Below are positions 37,293 through 46,370 of a DNA stretch of 64,000 nucleotides, one piece after another. Within the stretch, counting starts at the first letter, position 1; every line of letters starts with the position of its first letter. Under the pieces are notes generated by a model, which worked only from the letters and a program-made list of their open reading frames with translations, was not told where the DNA came from and did no database searches. A program made the translations under genes and the position numbers. Source of the stretch: Desulforhabdus amnigena (GTDB lineage Bacteria; Desulfobacterota; Syntrophobacteria; Syntrophobacterales; Syntrophobacteraceae); assembly GCF_027925305.1 (NCBI RefSeq), contig NZ_BSDR01000001.1, positions 3,552,501 to 3,616,500 of the forward strand, written 5' to 3'.

Positions 37293-40232
37293 TTACTTCT
37301 CTCCGGTCATGGCTTGTTTGAGCAAGTCAAACTGTCGGTCCAGTAGGGGGAATCCATCCTTCAGCCTCTCCAGATCCCCGGCAAGGGCGGCCTGCTCCAT
37401 GGCATGCGCTACACTTGCGAGGGCCGCTCCCGTCACATTCCCCGCAGCCCCTTTGATCTTGTGTGCCAGCTGCTCCGCCATGTGGAGGTCTCCCGCTGCG
37501 ACGGACGAGCGCAAAGCATCCAACTGGTCGGTGATATCTGCAAGGAAGGCTTCGATAATGGTTTTTACCAAATCTTCATCCCCCATCAAGCGTTTTCGAA
37601 GTAGGGACTCATCAAAAACATCGCTGCCGTGCACCGTGCACACATCCGGGAGAACATCCCCTTCTTCATTTTGTGCTCCCTTCAGGAAAGCGTCATGCGC
37701 CGCCGGCAGCCATTTTTCCAGAAGCTCTGCCAGTTCCTCGGGATGGACCGGCTTGGCCAGGTAATCGCTCATTCCCGCCTCCAGGCATTTCTCCCGGTCT
37801 CCCTTCATGGCATGGGCCGTCATGGCGATGATGGGAATCATGGGGTCAAAGACTCCCGAGTCCTTTTCACGGATGCGACGGGTCGCCTCATATCCATCCA
37901 TCTCCGGCATCTGGCCGTCCATCAGCACCAGGTCGTAGGGAATCGTCCGCAATGCATGAAGAGCCTCCCGGCCATTGGCTACGGCATCGGCGCGGTAACC
38001 CAGTTTTTTCAGGATGCTCAGAGCCACCTGCTGATTGGTGATGTTGTCTTCCGCCAGCAGGATGCGTTTATGATGTTTGACTGATTCGACGTCTATCTGC
38101 CGCGTGACGATGCTGCCCGAAGGACTCTCATCGAAGCGGCATCCCCATGATCGTGGAAGCGTGGCCGCCGGAAGCCGGTTCGATTCGTTGTCGTCCACGG
38201 CGAGTGGATGGGTTTCCTGGAGGCCGACACAGCGTTCGCGGGCGACGGCATCTCCTTCGGGCTGTTTTTCGAACACGGAGGTGAACCAGAAGGTGGAGCC
38301 TTTACCTTCCGTGCTCGTGACGCCAATGCTCCCTCCCATCAGCTCCGCCAGTTGCTTGGAGATGGCAAGCCCCAGTCCGGTGCCTCCGTATTTGCGCGTG
38401 GTCGAACCATCCACCTGTGTGAAGGGCGAAAAGAGGATATCCAGGCGGTCCTCCGGGATGCCGATCCCCGTGTCGGAGACAGAAAAGCGCACGGTGACGC
38501 TGTGTTCATCTTCGCTTTCGAGGCTCGCTCGAATGGAAACTTCTCCTCGTTGGGTGAATTTCAGGCCATTCCCCACAAGATTGATGATGACCTGGCGCAA
38601 ACGCCCCGGATCTCCCCGCAGCCGCGACGGTACGTCGGGTTCCACCATGCAGGTCAGTTCCAGACCTTTCTCATGGGCTCTGCCTGCAAGCATTTCCGCA
38701 GTATCCGCCAGAGTGGTGCGCAGGTCAAAGTTGAGGGTTTCCATTTCGAGCTTACGGGCTTCGATCTTGGAAAAATCCAGGATATCGTTCAGGATGCGCA
38801 AAAGAGCTTCACTACTGGTCCGAACGATCTCCGCATATTTACGCTGTTCACGATTCAGCCCCGAGTCCAACAGCAATCCGGTCATGCCGATGATGCTGTT
38901 CATGGGGGTGCGGATCTCGTGGCTCATATTGGCCAGAAACTCACTTTTGGCGGCATTGGCCGTCTCCGCCTGTACAGCCATTTCCTCCGCCCGCGCAGCA
39001 GCTTCCTGCAATTGCCGGTTGGTCTCCCAAAGGACATCTTCTACCCGCTTGCGTTCAGCGATGCTCCAGACGGAATCCATCAGCAGGGACAATTGCTGAA
39101 CATCGGCTTCATCGTAATCGCTCTCCTTGTTGGCCACCCCGACCACTGCGATGATGTTGTCCTCTGAAAAGACGGGGATCGTGAGATACCTGAGGAGTTC
39201 CACATGCCCTGGGGGAAGTCCCTTTTTTAGAGGATTTGTCGCTTTGAAATCATTGACTATGATGGGTTTGCGCTGACGTACGGCCTCCCCCCAGAGGCCC
39301 GTCTTGTCCAGTGTATAGACGGTTTGAGGCTCCGCGATAGTGCATTCCCTCATCACATCTTTTGACCATGTGTTGAGGATGAAAAGCTTCCTTTCTTCAT
39401 CGTACCAGTAAATATACCCGATCTTGCTTGCCGTCAGGATGATGGCCTCATGAAGGGCATAGTCCAATAGCTCCTGAATATCCCTGGACTTGTGTTGAAA
39501 GATGTTCAAAAGGCTTTGCAGCCTGGCTTCGTTGGTCCTGGACTGCCCCTCGGCACGCTTACGCTCGGTGATGTTCCGCACAATGCCGACGGCGTTCCAT
39601 TGGCCGTTGATCGGAACGGCCGATAGGGACAATTCCACGGGAAACTCCGTTCCGTCCCTGTGCAGGGCGGTCTGCTCCGTCACGCGGTTTATGAGCGGTC
39701 CTTCACTGGAATGTTGAAACTGCGCGAATCTCCGGGCATGCATCTCGCGATTCTGCTTGGGAACAAGCAGCTGATGAAGATTCCTTCCTATTACTTCATC
39801 CGTTGGGTAACCGAACATCTCGGCGGCTGCAGGGTTCCAGAAGGTGATGTTGCCCTCGCTGTCTATCATGATGATGGCGTCCAGGGCGGCGAAGGCAATG
39901 GCTCGAAACCGTGCTTCATTTTCCCGCAGTTCGGAGGTACGGCGCCATACGAGCTGCTCCGCTCGCTGCCTGCCGCTATGAAGAACATATGCCAGTCCTG
40001 TGAGGGCGGCTGTCAGGCCGAGTCCGGCAAACAGGATCAGCCATGGCATACGGAGCGGATGGCCGGCAAAAAAAGGCGGCATGGCAATGCACACAAGGGA
40101 GTAACACCTTCCCAAAAATGACACTGAAGCCAGGCCACCCAGGATGATAAGGCCCAGCAAAGCTGGAAGGGCAAGGAAAGATGCGTAAGCCGGGAGCTTG
40201 CCGTTCCCGGCTGGAGGACTATCCGGTTTCAT
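37293..40232 (-). CDS. Membrane hybrid histidine kinase with PAS, GAF, receiver and Hpt domains
   Basis: 979 residues. Two membrane spans (about 17-50 and 62-85), PAS (105-225), GAF (235-395), HisKA with His438 (ANMSHEIRTPMNSIIG), HATPase_c (VGNGLKFT, DTGIGIPE, KYGGTGLGLAIS), intact receiver 723-840 with Asp772 (LVLMDGQMPEMDG), and Hpt with the acceptor His near 923 (QLAHKIKGAAGNV). Between ATPase and receiver lies LAVDDNESNRL...LPRSWGCRFDESPSG (677-706), the beginning of another receiver that lacks its phospho-acceptor half, apparently an internal deletion that kept the frame. Full phosphorelay capacity otherwise looks intact. Signal unknown. Confidence 0.92.
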   Translation of the reverse strand: MKPDSPPAGNGKLPAYASFLALPALLGLIILGGLASVSFLGRCYSLVCIAMPPFFAGHPLRMPWLILFAGLGLTAALTGLAYVLHSGRQRAEQLVWRRTSELRENEARFRAIAFAALDAIIMIDSEGNITFWNPAAAEMFGYPTDEVIGRNLHQLLVPKQNREMHARRFAQFQHSSEGPLINRVTEQTALHRDGTEFPVELSLSAVPINGQWNAVGIVRNITERKRAEGQSRTNEARLQSLLNIFQHKSRDIQELLDYALHEAIILTASKIGYIYWYDEERKLFILNTWSKDVMRECTIAEPQTVYTLDKTGLWGEAVRQRKPIIVNDFKATNPLKKGLPPGHVELLRYLTIPVFSEDNIIAVVGVANKESDYDEADVQQLSLLMDSVWSIAERKRVEDVLWETNRQLQEAAARAEEMAVQAETANAAKSEFLANMSHEIRTPMNSIIGMTGLLLDSGLNREQRKYAEIVRTSSEALLRILNDILDFSKIEARKLEMETLNFDLRTTLADTAEMLAGRAHEKGLELTCMVEPDVPSRLRGDPGRLRQVIINLVGNGLKFTQRGEVSIRASLESEDEHSVTVRFSVSDTGIGIPEDRLDILFSPFTQVDGSTTRKYGGTGLGLAISKQLAELMGGSIGVTSTEGKGSTFWFTSVFEKQPEGDAVARERCVGLQETHPLAVDDNESNRLPAATLPRSWGCRFDESPSGSIVTRQIDVESVKHHKRILLAEDNITNQQVALSILKKLGYRADAVANGREALHALRTIPYDLVLMDGQMPEMDGYEATRRIREKDSGVFDPMIPIIAMTAHAMKGDREKCLEAGMSDYLAKPVHPEELAELLEKWLPAAHDAFLKGAQNEEGDVLPDVCTVHGSDVFDESLLRKRLMGDEDLVKTIIEAFLADITDQLDALRSSVAAGDLHMAEQLAHKIKGAAGNVTGAALASVAHAMEQAALAGDLERLKDGFPLLDRQFDLLKQAMTGEK

Positions 40233-40341
40233 TGTGCGAAATCACCCGCTTCAGCACCGTCCGCAAGTTATCCATGATGTAGGGCTTCTGAATGAAGCCG
40301 GCCAGCCCCTTGCGGCCGGCACCTCTTAATGCATAAGGCTT
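40219..40341 (-). pseudogene. C-terminal remnant of a receiver domain
   Basis: A 40-codon open stretch ends with GLAGFIQKPYIMDNLRTVLK, then RVISHNE, the last strand and helix of a CheY-like receiver (the K-P motif is plain). It is closed by a stop upstream at 40342 and its own stop lies inside the start of the hybrid kinase, in another frame. It looks like the end of a deleted upstream gene. The rest to 40500 is featureless. Confidence 0.65.
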
Positions 40342-40500
40342 CTAGTCGCGCGAACTTTCTAAACAACTCCGCCACAAAAGGGGACCATTTCTATTCCCAC
40401 GTTTTGATCCCGATGGTACGGGTTAGCAAAGTTTATGCGAATAGCGGTATTGTGTGCCGGTTTTTGAAGAAAAAATGTCGTATCTATTGCTGAACTTCTG

Positions 40501-40665
40501 ATGTCGCGCCTCAAAAACGGGAAGGCGGAATTTACCGAAGTGAAAGAGACGGTGGAAAAGTGGGGAAAAGCCGCCTGCATCGCCAATCTGCTTTTGCAGG
40601 CGGATCTTTACATGAGCGATGAGGCATCGCAAAAAAGAAGGCCTATTCCCTTTCTCGCTCCCTGA
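40501..40665 (+). CDS. Possible small ORF, helical, unknown
   Basis: 54 codons with coding-like composition (KAEFTEVKETVEKWGKAACI, NLLLQADLYMSDEAS), open upstream to 40468. No ribosome binding site was seen, and it overlaps the 3' end of the convergent GntR gene. It may be the tail of a lost gene. Not recognised. Confidence 0.3.
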   Translation: MSRLKNGKAEFTEVKETVEKWGKAACIANLLLQADLYMSDEASQKRRPIPFLAP

Positions 40666-41362
40666 AGAAATCCATGACAAAAGTGATGTGTTTTCGCATG
40701 GCCTCGTATGCTTCCTCGGGGTCGCGCTTTCGTATGGCGTTTACGATGGCTTCATGCTGTTCAATGACTCTGTCCAAGTTGGCGGGGTCCGTATAGAGGT
40801 GTTGCAGATTTTCTTTGATTCCAAAGAAAAGCAGATCGTAAAAGCTTCTCATGATGTGGATTTGGACCGTGTTCTTTGTGGCATAAGCAATGGCCATGTG
40901 AAAGGAAAGATCTGCATCGCTCCCGAGGCCTTCCTCGTGTTTCTCTATTTCCGCGATCATCTGTTCCAGGCATTTTTCCAGTTCCAGGATATCCTCTTCG
41001 GTAGCGCGCCGGGCCGCCAGGGCCACGGCGTTGCATTCCAGTCCCAACCGGACTTCGAGCAAATCCTGGAGGCTGACGTCATGGCCGTTGATGACGGCTG
41101 CCAGCGGATTTCTCTGAGCGTCATCGGCAGGGGAATTCACGAAGGTCCCCTGTCCCTGCCGATGTTCCAACAGTCCCATCGCCACAAGCTTATTGATGGC
41201 CTCTCGCACTGTAGGACGGCTTACGCCCATGCTCTGAGCCAGTTCTCGTTCGGTCATCAGCTGATCGCCCGGTTTGAGCTGCCCCTTGAAGATGAGATCT
41301 TTCAACTGCTCGAAAACCTGGTCGGATACCCGCTTGGGTTTAATGGGCTTTAACGTAATCAT
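40643..41362 (-). CDS. GntR-family regulator, FadR/LldR subfamily
   Basis: 239 residues. N-terminal winged helix (QVFEQLKDLIFKGQLKPGDQ, LAQSMGVSRPTVREAINKLV) and C-terminal FCD domain with metal/ligand-binding Asp and His residues (DLLEVRLGLE, DLSFHMAIAYATKN, VIEQHEAIVNAI). It overlaps the glcF stop by 4 nt, so it is the last gene of the glcD-glcF-gntR operon. Family members sense lactate, glycolate or other carboxylates. Two TGGTNNNACC-type palindromes in the glcD/lctP divergent promoter region are likely operators. Confidence 0.92.
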   Translation of the reverse strand: MITLKPIKPKRVSDQVFEQLKDLIFKGQLKPGDQLMTERELAQSMGVSRPTVREAINKLVAMGLLEHRQGQGTFVNSPADDAQRNPLAAVINGHDVSLQDLLEVRLGLECNAVALAARRATEEDILELEKCLEQMIAEIEKHEEGLGSDADLSFHMAIAYATKNTVQIHIMRSFYDLLFFGIKENLQHLYTDPANLDRVIEQHEAIVNAIRKRDPEEAYEAMRKHITFVMDFFRERERE

Positions 41363-42660
41363 TTTTTATCCAGTGACTCCGCGTAAATCTCGATGGCATG
41401 TTTGACTTCCACTCGATCCCCCGCCTGCGAAAGCATGTCGGAGATCTGCAGCATGCAGGCCGGGCAGCTCGTGGCCACCACGGAACATCCCGAATCCACG
41501 ATGTTGTCGCGCTTATGCTTGCCGATGGCCGATGAGAGATCGTAGTACTGCAGATTGAAGCTTCCGCCGCAGCCACAACACTTGTCGGCCTCTTTCATTT
41601 CCTTGAACCTGTAAGAGGGATTGGCCTGAATGACGGTGCGGGGTTGAACCGCAATTCCCAGAGACTTCTTTAAATGGCATGGATCATGGTAGGTGATCAA
41701 GGTTTTTTCTCCGGTTTCCCCTGCCGCCTCCGGTTTCACCCCCACTTTTTCCACCAGGAACTGGGAGATGTCCATGGTCTTTTCCGCCAGGGCTTTTACG
41801 CGGTCGAGTTCTCCGGGTGTGAGTTCCTCGGCCATGGTGGGCCACAACTTTTTGATGGTGGAAGTGCAGGTCGCGCAGGCCGTAACGAGATAATCGAAAT
41901 TCCGGGAACCGAAGCCCTTGAGGTTATGAAGAATGAGTTTATTGAAGGTATCCGTATCTCCGGAGGAGAGGGCCGGAATGCCGCAACAACCCACTTCCTT
42001 CGGAATGAAGACTCCCACTCCGTGATGTTTCAGTGTGCGCAGTGCGGCAGTACCGATCCTCGGGAAAACCTTGTCGATGACGCATCCCGTGAAAAAGGCC
42101 ACTTTGAGTCCCGAGGCACCGGCGGGAGTATCGAGAGAGGGGACCATGCGGTGAAAGGGTTCGGGAGCGAGAGAGCTGAAGTGGCGGTCTCCGAGGGGGG
42201 AGACGAAGCGGGCGCACGAAGTCCCCAGCAGGTCGTCCACGGGTTTTACGAAAATGCCTTGAAATTTGGATCCCCATTCCAGAAGCCGGTCGAACAGCTC
42301 CGGCTGGGAGAGCATTTTGCGAAAGATGATCTTCTTCAAGGGGCTGAGCCCAACATAATTCGTGATGATGGCGCGTGCCTTGATGAAGATATCGAGAACC
42401 TTGACTCCGCTCGGGCAGTTGGCGGCGCAGGAGCCGCAGAGGAGACACCGGGAGAGGCGGTCTTGCACTCCCGTGGGGTCCTTGAACATCTCCTGCAGAA
42501 GTCCGTCCAGAAGGGCGAGCTTCCCGCGGGCGACATCCGATTCCCGGCCCGTTTCAGCAAAAACGGGGCATACCGACTGGCACATTCCGCAGCGCATGCA
42601 GACGACCAGCTGGTCTTCCACCTCTTTGAGGAGTTGAGCGAGTTTTTTCATATCCTGCAT
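41359..42660 (-). CDS. glcF: D-lactate/glycolate oxidase iron-sulfur subunit (GlcF-like)
   Basis: 433 residues. Two 4Fe-4S ferredoxin motifs near the N terminus (CMRCGMCQSVCPVF; CLLCGSCAANCPSG) and two CCG (heterodisulfide-reductase type) domains (GCCGIPALSSG; KCCGCGGSFNL). It should carry electrons from the GlcD flavoprotein towards the quinone pool or another acceptor. The start at 42660 is 3 nt after the glcD stop with AGGAG within the glcD end, so the two are translationally coupled. Upstream in-frame codons run through glcD and are not used. Confidence 0.92.
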   Translation of the reverse strand: MQDMKKLAQLLKEVEDQLVVCMRCGMCQSVCPVFAETGRESDVARGKLALLDGLLQEMFKDPTGVQDRLSRCLLCGSCAANCPSGVKVLDIFIKARAIITNYVGLSPLKKIIFRKMLSQPELFDRLLEWGSKFQGIFVKPVDDLLGTSCARFVSPLGDRHFSSLAPEPFHRMVPSLDTPAGASGLKVAFFTGCVIDKVFPRIGTAALRTLKHHGVGVFIPKEVGCCGIPALSSGDTDTFNKLILHNLKGFGSRNFDYLVTACATCTSTIKKLWPTMAEELTPGELDRVKALAEKTMDISQFLVEKVGVKPEAAGETGEKTLITYHDPCHLKKSLGIAVQPRTVIQANPSYRFKEMKEADKCCGCGGSFNLQYYDLSSAIGKHKRDNIVDSGCSVVATSCPACMLQISDMLSQAGDRVEVKHAIEIYAESLDKK

Positions 42661-42662
42661 CG

Positions 42663-44045
42663 TTATTCTCCTATGATTTTCCCGGGGTTCAGAATGCCCT
42701 TGGGGTCCAGGGCGGCTTTGATGCGGCGGGAAAAGAGAATGGTGCCTTTGCTGGTTTCTTTTTCCAGGTAGCGTGATTTTGCCATGCCGATTCCATGTTC
42801 GCCCGAAAGTGTCCCGCCCAATCCCAGGGCTTTGTCGAAGATGGCATCGATGGCCGCTTCGACCCGGTGCCACTCTTCCTTGTTTCTCTTATCCGTGAGT
42901 ATGGTGGGATGAAGGTTTCCGTCGCCGGCGTGCCCGAAGGTGCCGATGGTCAGATTGAACCGCCTGCTGATCTCCTCCAGAGCTTGAATCATTGCCGGGA
43001 TCTTGCTCCGGGGTACGGTAGCGTCTTCCAGCACTACGGTGGGTTTGAGCTTTGCCAGGGCGGAGAGGGCGGCGCGGCGGGCCTCCCAGACCTTGTCTCT
43101 TTCCGCCGCGTCCTGGGCCACACGGATTTTCATGGCGCCCATTTCCCTGCAGATGGATTCGACTTTGGCTGCGTCTTCTTCCACCTGGGCCGGGTGTCCG
43201 TCCACTTCTATGAGGAGAAGTGCGGCGGCATCGGTGGGAAGCCCCACGCGGCTGTAGTCTTCCACGGTGCGAATAGTGAAATTGTCCATGAATTCCAGGG
43301 TGGCGGGCACGATGCGATGAGCGATGATGGCGGCAACGGTTTCCGAAGCTTTGATGACGTTATCGAAAATGGCCATCATGGCTTTTCTGCCTGTCGGCAT
43401 GGGAATGAGCTTTAAAATGATCTTGTCGAAAACGCCGAGCGTTCCTTCAGATCCCACCATGAGGGCTGCCAGGTTATATCCTGTCACGCATTTGACAGTT
43501 CTTGAACCCGTTTTGACGATCTCTCCATTCACATCGAAGAATTCCAGCCCCATCACATAATCGCGGGTAACCCCGTATTTGAGGCCTCGAAGGCCGCCGG
43601 CATTTTCAGCCACGTTGCCGCCCAGCGTCGAAACGGCCTGGCTGCCCGGGTCGGGAGGATAAAAAAGCCCTTTGGCTTCCACTGCCGCAGCGAATTTTGC
43701 GGTGACCACACCAGGTTGAACGATCGCATACAGGTCTTCTGTGTTGATTTCGAGGATCTTGTTGAGGGCATTGGTGAGGACGACCGCGCCCCCTTTCTTG
43801 GGGATGGTGCCGCCGCTGAGGTTGGTGCCGGCGCCGCGAACGGTGAGGGGAATGGAATTTTCATTGCAAATTCGAACCAGCCTGCCGAGCTCTTCACTGC
43901 TTGTAGGTCTCAGAACCACGGAGGGGAGCACCGGTTCCAAGACCGCCGCATCATAGGAATACGTGTGCCTGTCCGTTTCATCCAGAAACACCTTCTCCTT
44001 GCCCAATATCCTTTCGAATTCCTTGATTACCGCCTGGCTGATCAT
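42663..44045 (-). CDS. glcD: FAD-linked D-lactate/glycolate dehydrogenase (GlcD-like)
   Basis: 460 residues. FAD-binding PCMH domain (VVLRPTSSEELGRLVRICNE, VRGAGTNLSGGTIP, PGSQAVSTLGGNVAENAGG) and C-terminal FAD-oxidase domain (GTFGHAGDGNLHPTIL, GGTLSGEHGIGMAKSRYLEK). It oxidises 2-hydroxy acids. The lactate permease and Lut genes next to it favour D-lactate over glycolate. AAGGAGG lies 6 nt before ATG 44045. First gene of the minus-strand operon, divergent from lctP, with a perfect TGGTAATACCA operator 50 bp upstream. Confidence 0.92.
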   Translation of the reverse strand: MISQAVIKEFERILGKEKVFLDETDRHTYSYDAAVLEPVLPSVVLRPTSSEELGRLVRICNENSIPLTVRGAGTNLSGGTIPKKGGAVVLTNALNKILEINTEDLYAIVQPGVVTAKFAAAVEAKGLFYPPDPGSQAVSTLGGNVAENAGGLRGLKYGVTRDYVMGLEFFDVNGEIVKTGSRTVKCVTGYNLAALMVGSEGTLGVFDKIILKLIPMPTGRKAMMAIFDNVIKASETVAAIIAHRIVPATLEFMDNFTIRTVEDYSRVGLPTDAAALLLIEVDGHPAQVEEDAAKVESICREMGAMKIRVAQDAAERDKVWEARRAALSALAKLKPTVVLEDATVPRSKIPAMIQALEEISRRFNLTIGTFGHAGDGNLHPTILTDKRNKEEWHRVEAAIDAIFDKALGLGGTLSGEHGIGMAKSRYLEKETSKGTILFSRRIKAALDPKGILNPGKIIGE

Positions 44046-44096
44046 AAAGGCCTCCTTCAGTGAAACATCATGGGGGTTGTTGTTTTTTTTGGTGAA

Positions 44097-44107
44097 TGGT
44101 AATACCA
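44097..44107. promoter_or_regulatory. GntR/FadR-type operator upstream of glcD
   Basis: TGGTAATACCA is a perfect palindrome matching the FadR-subfamily consensus TNGTNNNACNA. It lies about 50 nt upstream of the glcD start, where repression or activation would be effective. Confidence 0.6.
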
Positions 44108-44218
44108 ATAATTTATTTTATCAAGTATTTTTTGTTTCGAAACATTTCATTCTATGCTCCCTAATATAAAGCAATATTATTTATTATATTCAAGAAAAAT
44201 GATCATGTATTTTTTGGC

Positions 44219-44247
44219 TTGACTTTTTAAATTCATTTTGGATTAAT
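44219..44247 (+). promoter_or_regulatory. Candidate sigma-70 promoter of lctP
   Basis: TTGACT and ATTAAT separated by 17 nt in a very AT-rich stretch, about 105 nt upstream of lctP. The operator-like site at 44260 falls just after the expected transcription start. Confidence 0.5.
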
Positions 44248-44259
44248 TAGTCTCAGCAT

Positions 44260-44272
44260 AAGGTCTGACCAA
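44260..44272. promoter_or_regulatory. Second GntR-type operator, at the lctP promoter
   Basis: On the minus strand TTGGTCAGACCTT contains TGGT-CAG-ACC, one mismatch from the TNGTNNNACNA pattern. Its place directly downstream of the predicted promoter suits repression. Confidence 0.5.
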
Positions 44273-44354
44273 TATTTTGAGGTTGGATATTGAATATAAG
44301 GATGCGCAGCAGGTCTTACCCCTAAGGAAACCTTTTGAAAAAAGGAGTTCAAAG

Positions 44355-46048
44355 ATGCCTCTCGGATTGTTGGCCCTTATTGCGTTACTTCCCATCGCCC
44401 TGGCCCTGGTGCTCATGGTCGGCATGCGCTGGCCCGCCACCAAGGCCATGCCCCTGGCCTGGCTCGTCACCGCTCTCGCGGGGGTTCTCGTCTGGAAAAT
44501 GCCCCTCGGTTTCGTCCTTGCCTCCACCCTCAACGGATTCGGCGGAGCGGTCAACGTGCTGATCATCGTCTTCGGCGCCATCCTCATCCTCTACACCCTG
44601 AGGGACAGTGGCGGCATGGAGACCATCAACTGCGGATTTTACGGGATCAGCCGGGACAGGCGGGTACAGGTGATCATTATCGCCACCGTCTTTTCCGCCT
44701 TTCTCGAAGGAGCGGCCGGTTTTGGAACACCGGCAGCCATCGCGGCGCCCCTTCTCCTGAGCCTCGGATTTCCAGCCCTGGCTTCGGCCATGGTCTGTCT
44801 GATTCTTAACTCGTTTCCCGTCTCTTTCGGCGCCGTGGGTACCCCCATCTGGTTCGGCCTCAAAAACCTGAAACCCCAAGTGGAGGCGGCCATCGCCGCC
44901 AGCCAGGCTGGAGACATCACCTCTTTTGCCATGTTCCTGAAAACCATCGGCCAGTGGGCTTCCATCCTGCATCTTCCCATGGTTTTCATCCTCCCCCTCT
45001 TCGTCAATATGATGATGACCCGCTTTTTCGGCCAGAACAAATCCTGGAAGGAAGGTTTGGGTGCCTGGAAGTTCTCTCTTTTTGCCTCCGCCTGTTTTGC
45101 AGTTCCCTATGTGGCCACGGCTTTTCTCTTCGGCGAAGAATTTCCCACTCTTCTAGGGGGGCTCATCGGCACCGCCCTGGTGGTGGGAGCGGCCAAAAAG
45201 GGCTTTCTTCTGCCAAAAGAATCGTGGGACTTCGGCCCCCAGTCCGGGTGGGAAAAAGAGTGGACCGGAGACATCCCCACTACGGACAAGTGCGACTTTT
45301 CAAGCCATATGAGCCAGTTGCGAGCCTGGATGCCTTACATCCTCATCGGACTCATCCTGGTGCTCACCCGACTCAACGACCTGCCTTTCAAGGGCTGGGT
45401 GAACGCATGGGAGATCAGCATTCCCAAAATCCTCGGCTATGAATCGGTCAGCTTCTCCATGAAGCCCCTTTACCTTCCGGGCACCATTCCCTTCATGCTG
45501 GTGGCCATCCTGACCATCTTCATTCACAACATGAAGGGCGAGAAAGTGAAAGCCGCATGGACGGATTCCTTCAAGCGGATGAAAAACCCCACCATCGCCC
45601 TGCTTTTCGCTGTAGCCCTGGTGGAAATTTTCAAGCAATCCGCCCATAACGACCTGGGAATTCCTTCCATGCCTCTTTCCATGGCCAAGGCCACAGCAGC
45701 CATCGCCGGCCAGTCCTGGCCCCTCTTCGCTTCCTTCGTTGGAGCTCTGGGCCCTTCATTACCGGATCCAACACCGTTTCTGACCTCCTTTTTGCCGAAT
45801 TCCAGTACGGCATCGCCACGCAGTTACAGATTCCCCACCTGATTGTTGTGGCCCTGCAGGTCGTGGGCGGAGCCATGGGCAACATGGTCTGTATTCACAA
45901 TATCGTGGCTGCTTCGGCCACGGTCGGCCTGGCGGGTATGGAGGGGATGCTCATCCGCCGCAACTCGGTTCCCCTGCTTCTCTACGGAACGGTGGCTGGA
46001 GTCATGGGGCTGATTTATACTTATATTTTATTTCCGGGGATCTTTTAG
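44355..46048 (+). pseudogene. lctP: L-lactate permease with a C-terminal frameshift
   Basis: Lactate/glycolate:H+ symporter family (LctP). AAGGAG precedes ATG 44355. Multiple membrane segments and family blocks are present (TVFSAFLEGAAGFGTPAAIA, SFPVSFGAVGTPIW). Near 45750 the frame breaks after FVGALG. The expected continuation, FITGSNTVSDLLFAEFQYGI and VVGGAMGNMVCIHNIVAASA, lies in another frame and runs to 46048. A single missing base (GGC-CCT where GGC-GCC-T is expected) explains it. Unshifted translation stops at 45842, losing about 95 residues and the final membrane segments. Either a real mutation or a sequencing error; the intact downstream frame argues for a recent event. The stop codon lies inside the left end of a MITE-like repeat. 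Confidence 0.85.
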
Positions 46049-46188
46049 AGGCTGTCTGAAAATTCCTCTGCTTGGGAGCCGAACCTGCTTCGATTCCCCC
46101 CTTGAGGGGGGCCAAGGGAGGTGTTTTTCTGGTTCACGAAATCTTGCCCCCCTACCCCCCTCAAGGGGGGAATTTTCAGACATCCTCT
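46047..46188. repeat. MITE-like element with 20-bp terminal inverted repeats
   Basis: 142 bp. Left end AGAGGCTGTCTGAAAATTCC and right end GGAATTTTCAGACATCCTCT are inverted with one mismatch. Inside are two oppositely oriented CCCCTTGAGGGGGG-type cores. The left end overlaps the lctP stop codon. Similar ends occur at 53783 and 59320. Confidence 0.75.
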
Positions 46189-46196
46189 TAGTGTGG

Positions 46197-46304
46197 CGTT
46201 GTCACATTGACCAGAGAGACACGGAGAACACAAAGGTTTCATTCGAAAGTCCTTTCTCTGTGCCCTCCGTGTCTCCGTGGTTCAGATGAGATATGACAAT
46301 GTCC
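46197..46304. repeat. CACGGAG-type dispersed repeat, full inverted copy
   Basis: Halves GAGACACGGAGAACACAAAG and CTCCGTGTCTCCGTGGTTCA are inverted, with GACAATGTC at the right end matching, in inverse orientation, the GACATTGTC ends of the copies at 32655 and 52600. Confidence 0.7.
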
Positions 46305-46370
46305 AGTCATTATGCCGCGGCGGAAGTCATCACCCTGCTTGGAAGGTTTTGAAGGGAAGGAAAAGAGTCC

